This document shows, piece by piece, positions 60,280 through 64,000 of a stretch of DNA of 64,000 bases. The notes under the pieces are model-generated. The model searched no databases. It was not told the origin of the DNA and saw only the letters and a list, made by a program, of their open reading frames with translations. The stretch is from the NCBI GenBank assembly GCA_033764965.1, contig JANRIN010000135.1, positions 1 to 64,000 on the forward strand, given 5' to 3'. Numbering within the stretch: position 1 is the stretch's first letter; each line of letters begins with the position of its first letter. This DNA comes from JSC-12 sp033764965 (lineage in GTDB: Bacteria; Cyanobacteriota; Cyanobacteriia; Leptolyngbyales; Leptolyngbyaceae). The translations under genes were made by a program, and so were the position numbers.

Positions 60280-61950
60280 TTAGTTCAATTTAATCAAACT
60301 GCCTCGAACCGTAATCACACCTCCTGCGGTGATACTAATATTGCCGTTTGCCTCAATTTTGAGATCGCCAGTAGATTGAATGCTGATACTGCCATCACTG
60401 TCATTCAGATAGATTTTGTGACCTTTTGTGGTTTCAATACAAACGCCAGCTTTACTACTGTTGTCCTCTTCAATGAATTGAATCTGATGCCCTGTGCGAG
60501 TCTTAAAGGTACGAAGCCGAACTTTACTATTTTGGACATTCTCATTGATTGAATTGGGTGGCGCATCCTGCCCATTCCACACTCCACCCAAAATGTAAGG
60601 GCGGTGAATATCCCCATGCTCAAATGCCACTAATACTTCGTCATCAATTTCGGGTAAGCAATCGAAGCCCCGCTGATTACCTGCACCAATGCTGACGACT
60701 CTTGCCCAATTGCTAGCGTGATCTTCTGTAAGCGTTGGAAACTTTACCTTAACTCGTCCCCAGCCTTCTGGATCTTCGTTATCTGTCACGATACCCACTA
60801 AAAACGTTTGCCCCGGTTGAGGGCGATGCGGTGGAGCCAGCGTTGTCAACAAATCACCACTACGAAGACCTCGAACACTAAATTCAGTCGAGTAGATTCT
60901 TTCTGTATAAACATGGCGGGTTTCAGTAATGTAGTACTTACCCGTATGAGGACCCAAATCAGTTAGTTCTACAACCCGACCAGGGCGAATTTCTGGGCTT
61001 CCTTCTGCTTCAGCATCTGCATAGACAAACTGCCCTCCTAGTTCATCACAAATTGACTGTGCCATTAAATCAGCTTCTTTAGGCTGAAAAACGGGGCGAT
61101 CGACCATAATCATCTTCGGATTAGAGGGTCTGTTATTAAAAGCTGTACTCGTGCTGCTTCCCCTTTGGGCTTGAGTCTGATCCGTCGAAGTAATCAGTTT
61201 CTCGGTATTAGCTGTGGCGATAATTGGACGTTTGTTGCCATAATCCCAACCCCGTACTTCAACTTCTTTAACTTGTTCAGCACTGGTGACTCGAACCCTG
61301 AAATTGCGAATATCCCTTAACCACTTCAGATCGAGTGTCTTCTCTGATTTGGGTTTGCGGAAATAAAGTTTTCCATCCTGGATAAATAGCTCAAATCCAA
61401 TCCTGGCTGCTCGTTCCCGCAAAAACTCCATATTTGTTTGGTTTTGCTGAAAAACGTAGGCATGAACAATGCCACTGTCGTCTAGTGTTTTGATTGAAAT
61501 TCCTACTTCTTCTACAATTTTCTTGACGATGTCGCTATCGGTCATATTCTGGAAGGAACGGTTAAACACTCCTCGATGTAAACGATGTGAAACGTCATAC
61601 CCTCGAATTACAATAGGAGCCTGCGTTCTCTCAGTGAAATGAGTTTCGATCGCCGTAATTTCTCCTTCTAAAATATCTCCTGCTTTTCTATCTTCAGAGT
61701 CACTGCCTACATCAGTACTTGGACTAAATCCAATCGTGATTGGTTTGCCAATTTTGAGCACGTCCTGATGCTTCCAGGGTTGGCTGTTCGGCTTCCCAGG
61801 TTGGTAAGAGTTTTTTAGAACCAGTGTAAACATTCCTGGTTGGTGCAAACTCTCTTCTACGATCACCTCAAGAATGTCCTCCATTAATTCTGATGGAGGT
61901 TCAGCGTTATCAATTCTCAACCTTGGCAGTGCCCGGTAATTAACAGCCAT
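60280..61950 (-). CDS. VgrG-like baseplate spike protein (Afp8/Pvc8 type)
   Basis: A 556-residue protein. Residues 1-375 have the gp27/phage-late-control-D layout (VIRGYDVSHRLHRGVFNRSF, NMEFLRERAARIGFELFIQD). Residues about 385-470 are the gp5 OB fold (GIVTDNEDPEGWGRVKVKFP, NQRGFDCLPEIDDEVLVAFE, GDIHRPYILGGVWNG). The C-terminus is a short beta-helix stub (IYLNDSDGSISIQSTGD). This is the classical VgrG order without any C-terminal effector. It sits 9 bases after the tube-adaptor gene. Confidence 0.93.
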   Translation of the reverse strand: MAVNYRALPRLRIDNAEPPSELMEDILEVIVEESLHQPGMFTLVLKNSYQPGKPNSQPWKHQDVLKIGKPITIGFSPSTDVGSDSEDRKAGDILEGEITAIETHFTERTQAPIVIRGYDVSHRLHRGVFNRSFQNMTDSDIVKKIVEEVGISIKTLDDSGIVHAYVFQQNQTNMEFLRERAARIGFELFIQDGKLYFRKPKSEKTLDLKWLRDIRNFRVRVTSAEQVKEVEVRGWDYGNKRPIIATANTEKLITSTDQTQAQRGSSTSTAFNNRPSNPKMIMVDRPVFQPKEADLMAQSICDELGGQFVYADAEAEGSPEIRPGRVVELTDLGPHTGKYYITETRHVYTERIYSTEFSVRGLRSGDLLTTLAPPHRPQPGQTFLVGIVTDNEDPEGWGRVKVKFPTLTEDHASNWARVVSIGAGNQRGFDCLPEIDDEVLVAFEHGDIHRPYILGGVWNGQDAPPNSINENVQNSKVRLRTFKTRTGHQIQFIEEDNSSKAGVCIETTKGHKIYLNDSDGSISIQSTGDLKIEANGNISITAGGVITVRGSLIKLN

Positions 61951-61959
61951 TTCTCTTGC

Positions 61960-62520
61960 TTATCCCCTATTGCGCCCTTGGCTTTGGCTCATTCGAGTTT
62001 CGTAGTTGTCATTAACCGGATCAACCACAGGAGAAGGTGATTGTGAGTCGAGTGCAGCAGGACTATCTGCTTCAACAAGGGTAAGACTGTTGATAACAGC
62101 GCGCACAGGTGTACCATCGGACAAAAACATACTCAACTTGTAACTTAATCTTTCAATAAAGCAATACTCTAAATATTTTCTGTTGTTTCCCCAGGAAAAT
62201 ACATAAATTGGTGGTCGCTGTTTGCCATTTACAAATTGTGTTGCCGTCTTAAACGGTTTAATACATTTCTCAAACACATCTCTCGATGTTCCTTCTTCTT
62301 CATAGGTATCGAAAATAATGTTACTCACAGTAATTTTGTGAGGTGGAATATTGGAGAAGCTGACTTTAGGTTTACCTGATTTCTCATCTCGGACACCAGG
62401 GCTACCGTCTGTCTGAATAGTCTCCTCAAAAGCCAACTCGGTTGGATTAAACATAAACTCAATGGGATCACCCTCCCCACTAGCTGCGGGAGTGAGCTTG
62501 GCTTTCTCAAGAACCATCAA
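61960..62520 (-). CDS. CIS tube-adaptor protein (Afp7-like)
   Basis: A 186-residue protein with the start typical of the family, FMFNPTELAFEET, then PHKITVSNIIFDTYEEEGTS and PPIYVFSWGNNRKYLEYCFI. It links the inner tube to the VgrG spike in extracellular contractile injection systems. The C-terminal LysM module often present is not visible; the protein ends in a polar tail (ETRMSQSQGRNRG). It is seven bases after the upstream gene. The start is either of two adjacent Met codons. Confidence 0.85.
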   Translation of the reverse strand: MMVLEKAKLTPAASGEGDPIEFMFNPTELAFEETIQTDGSPGVRDEKSGKPKVSFSNIPPHKITVSNIIFDTYEEEGTSRDVFEKCIKPFKTATQFVNGKQRPPIYVFSWGNNRKYLEYCFIERLSYKLSMFLSDGTPVRAVINSLTLVEADSPAALDSQSPSPVVDPVNDNYETRMSQSQGRNRG

Positions 62521-62527
62521 CTACACC

Positions 62528-64000
62528 TCATAAACGCCTTTTATAGGTTCCATGTTTCTCTCTAACTGCCTCTAGCCTAAATTGAATGAATTTATAAACT
62601 GTTCGAGTTAATACTTCCAATGGACGTTCCACAGGATGAGTGACTAAGGGAGGTCCTCGATCAGAATCAGCGCCATTTGTCGTTGTAGAACTTGATAAGT
62701 TAAACTGCCAACAATTTGCAACATCTATCCATAACGACTGAGCAGAGACAGTATGACTACAGCGTTCTCGATCAAGCACAAAGCGGTCGCGCACTTGTCG
62801 ATAAACCATTTGCGCTAAAAACTCAAATGCTTCCTCATCGATTGCATTTTCTGCTTCTACATGAGTTAAGGATTGAGAGGTCGTTACTTCCGAATTAAGC
62901 AGAGGGCTAATCAGAGTATATTCCTGATCATCTCCGTGCTCACTGATCACATTGGAACTCTCGCTTGCCCAAGGACTCACAAGTTCCTCAACGCTCGGTG
63001 ACTGTGTACTAAGTGATTGTGTACTAAATTGAGTTTCCCAAGACTCAGTAACAGTTGGTGTAACTTCGCTTTGCTTGAGCAAATCCTCAAAACTAGACCA
63101 ATCAGTCGGTGCTTCACCGATTAGGGTTGAATTTGCATCAGTTGACGGACTCAACCTGATAACACTGGGAGAATTTACTATTCCAACAGGTTTTTCGGCT
63201 TCAACAGGTTCTTTAGCCTGAGCATCAGATACTTGTGAAGCTTCTACATCTTCAGCCAAAAACTCAGTGAATTGGGAGAGCAAAGGGCTAGTTGTTTCTG
63301 TTAAAGGTTGAACCTGTCCGAGAGGATAGTTGTGGACTAATGCCGGAAACGCTAAATGGTCGTAAATAGGAGCAGGCTCATTGCCTTCTCCATTCTGATT
63401 TGAAACACTAGGAAGAATTTGAGCAACTTTTGCTGGAGAAGCATCAGGGGTAATAATTTCATCAACATTTTCGTTGATACCACTTGCTTGAAATGGTTTG
63501 AAGTTCTCTTCTGTTGGCTTCCCAGGAACTGCTTCCAGCTCTAATTGGAGTTCTGATTCTGTTGAAAGCGATGTTAAAGAAGGGGGTTCTCTTTCAGTAA
63601 ACGTAGATTCACTGTCTACAGAAATAAGTTCTTCTGAAATCAATGAATCAGTAAACTCAGTTGTAGGAGATGATTCCTGCGCCTGTTCTTGAATTTCGGG
63701 AAGAGGTTCTAAACTCGGCTGGACTGTGAATATTTCTACATCTCCTAAATCATTTATCGTATCAACACTGGTTTCCGAGGAATCTAACTCAGAAACTGGA
63801 GCGATCGCTTCTACCTGCTCTGATTCGACTTCAACTTGACGCTGAATGGGAGAATTTAGAAACTCTAACTGGGGTGAAATAATCTGTTGAGGCTGTAGGT
63901 CAATTAAATCTGGCTCAGCTTGTAATTCACCCTTTAACGGAATGGTCGGTTCTCCAGAAGCATTGGTTAATTCTGGTGATTGTTGAGTAGGCTCAAGTAA
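62528..64000 (-). CDS. Large acidic eCIS-cluster protein (cut by the right edge)
   Basis: The frame is open from the window edge to the stop at 62528, giving at least 490 residues; a TTG at 63643 is internal. Most of it is acidic, Ser/Thr/Pro/Glu-rich and disordered (EPSLTSLSTESELQLELEA), with repeated short blocks. The last 100 residues form a conserved-looking helical domain (DEEAFEFLAQMVYRQVRDRF, VLDRERCSHTVSAQ, then RPLEVLTRTVYKFIQFRLEA). I recall similar C-terminal segments in cyanobacterial injection-system clusters. It is the first gene visible of the minus-strand set; sheath and other baseplate genes should lie to the right of the window. Confidence 0.75.
   Translation of the reverse strand, partial: LLEPTQQSPELTNASGEPTIPLKGELQAEPDLIDLQPQQIISPQLEFLNSPIQRQVEVESEQVEAIAPVSELDSSETSVDTINDLGDVEIFTVQPSLEPLPEIQEQAQESSPTTEFTDSLISEELISVDSESTFTEREPPSLTSLSTESELQLELEAVPGKPTEENFKPFQASGINENVDEIITPDASPAKVAQILPSVSNQNGEGNEPAPIYDHLAFPALVHNYPLGQVQPLTETTSPLLSQFTEFLAEDVEASQVSDAQAKEPVEAEKPVGIVNSPSVIRLSPSTDANSTLIGEAPTDWSSFEDLLKQSEVTPTVTESWETQFSTQSLSTQSPSVEELVSPWASESSNVISEHGDDQEYTLISPLLNSEVTTSQSLTHVEAENAIDEEAFEFLAQMVYRQVRDRFVLDRERCSHTVSAQSLWIDVANCWQFNLSSSTTTNGADSDRGPPLVTHPVERPLEVLTRTVYKFIQFRLEAVREKHGTYKRRL

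Overview
The window is chromosomal DNA of a filamentous cyanobacterium. Evidence: a 39-codon psbY, cyanobacterial-type ribosomal proteins L20 and L35, a prohibitin-like membrane protein, frequent GCGATCGC (HIP1) octamers, and a contractile injection system of the kind known from multicellular cyanobacteria. Genus cannot be fixed by eye; Leptolyngbya/Oscillatoria-like is a guess.

Layout. (1) 1-9358 is ordinary core genome: the end of a probable xseB, an SPFH/prohibitin protein, psbY, a gamma-carbonic-anhydrase-fold protein, a NarL-type response regulator, a Gfo/Idh oxidoreductase, a periplasmic solute-binding protein, rplT, rpmI, a degenerate metallo-beta-lactamase-fold protein, an internally duplicated hypothetical protein and tRNA-Val(CAC). 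(2) At 9534 a tyrosine integrase lies just downstream of that tRNA, the usual sign of an integrative element. It is followed on the minus strand by a tight operon of exported proteins (10755-15423) led by a two-domain cell-wall hydrolase. (3) 16271-38915 is a dense conflict/defence island built from STAND ATPases (nSTAND, two further NACHTs, one NACHT-HEAT, one inactive STAND), TIR domains, a caspase-like peptidase and a MoxR/vWA pair. Most carry an N-terminal or internal effector-associated domain (EAD) ending in a Gly-rich beta-hairpin. I see two hairpin classes. Class A reads roughly GKYxxxLGxGxxIQxGD. Class B reads roughly GDRAVxxGGSAxGAVIVTGD. The centre is a six-gene operon (32691 to 23389, minus strand): caspase-EAD-TIR, EAD-NACHT-HEAT, EAD-iSTAND, MoxR ATPase, vWA protein, and a LexA-like winged-helix/TIR protein. 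(4) 39224-45643 encodes one 2139-residue methyltransferase plus strawberry-notch-type helicase, in the style of the phage P1 antirestriction protein DarB. (5) 45999-54222 (plus strand) holds a secreted pentapeptide-repeat protein, a DUF4159-like protein and two large single-pass membrane proteins with Ig-like regions, one carrying WD40 repeats. (6) 54467-56661 is a run of four small toxin-antitoxin modules, one toxin broken. (7) 57068 to the right edge (minus strand) is the distal part of an extracellular/thylakoid-type contractile injection system: a large acidic protein cut by the edge, tube-adaptor, VgrG-like spike, PAAR tip and a DUF4157 metallopeptidase-like protein.

How it may work (inference). 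In the island, STAND and MoxR/vWA proteins would sense or gate a signal. EAD-EAD contacts would bring TIR (NAD-cleaving or signalling) and caspase (proteolysis) effectors into play, giving abortive-infection-like death, which makes sense in a multicellular organism. The class-B hairpin in five proteins, and a single protein carrying both hairpin classes, suggest a shared assembly platform. Domain assignments come from motif reading; no database search was run.
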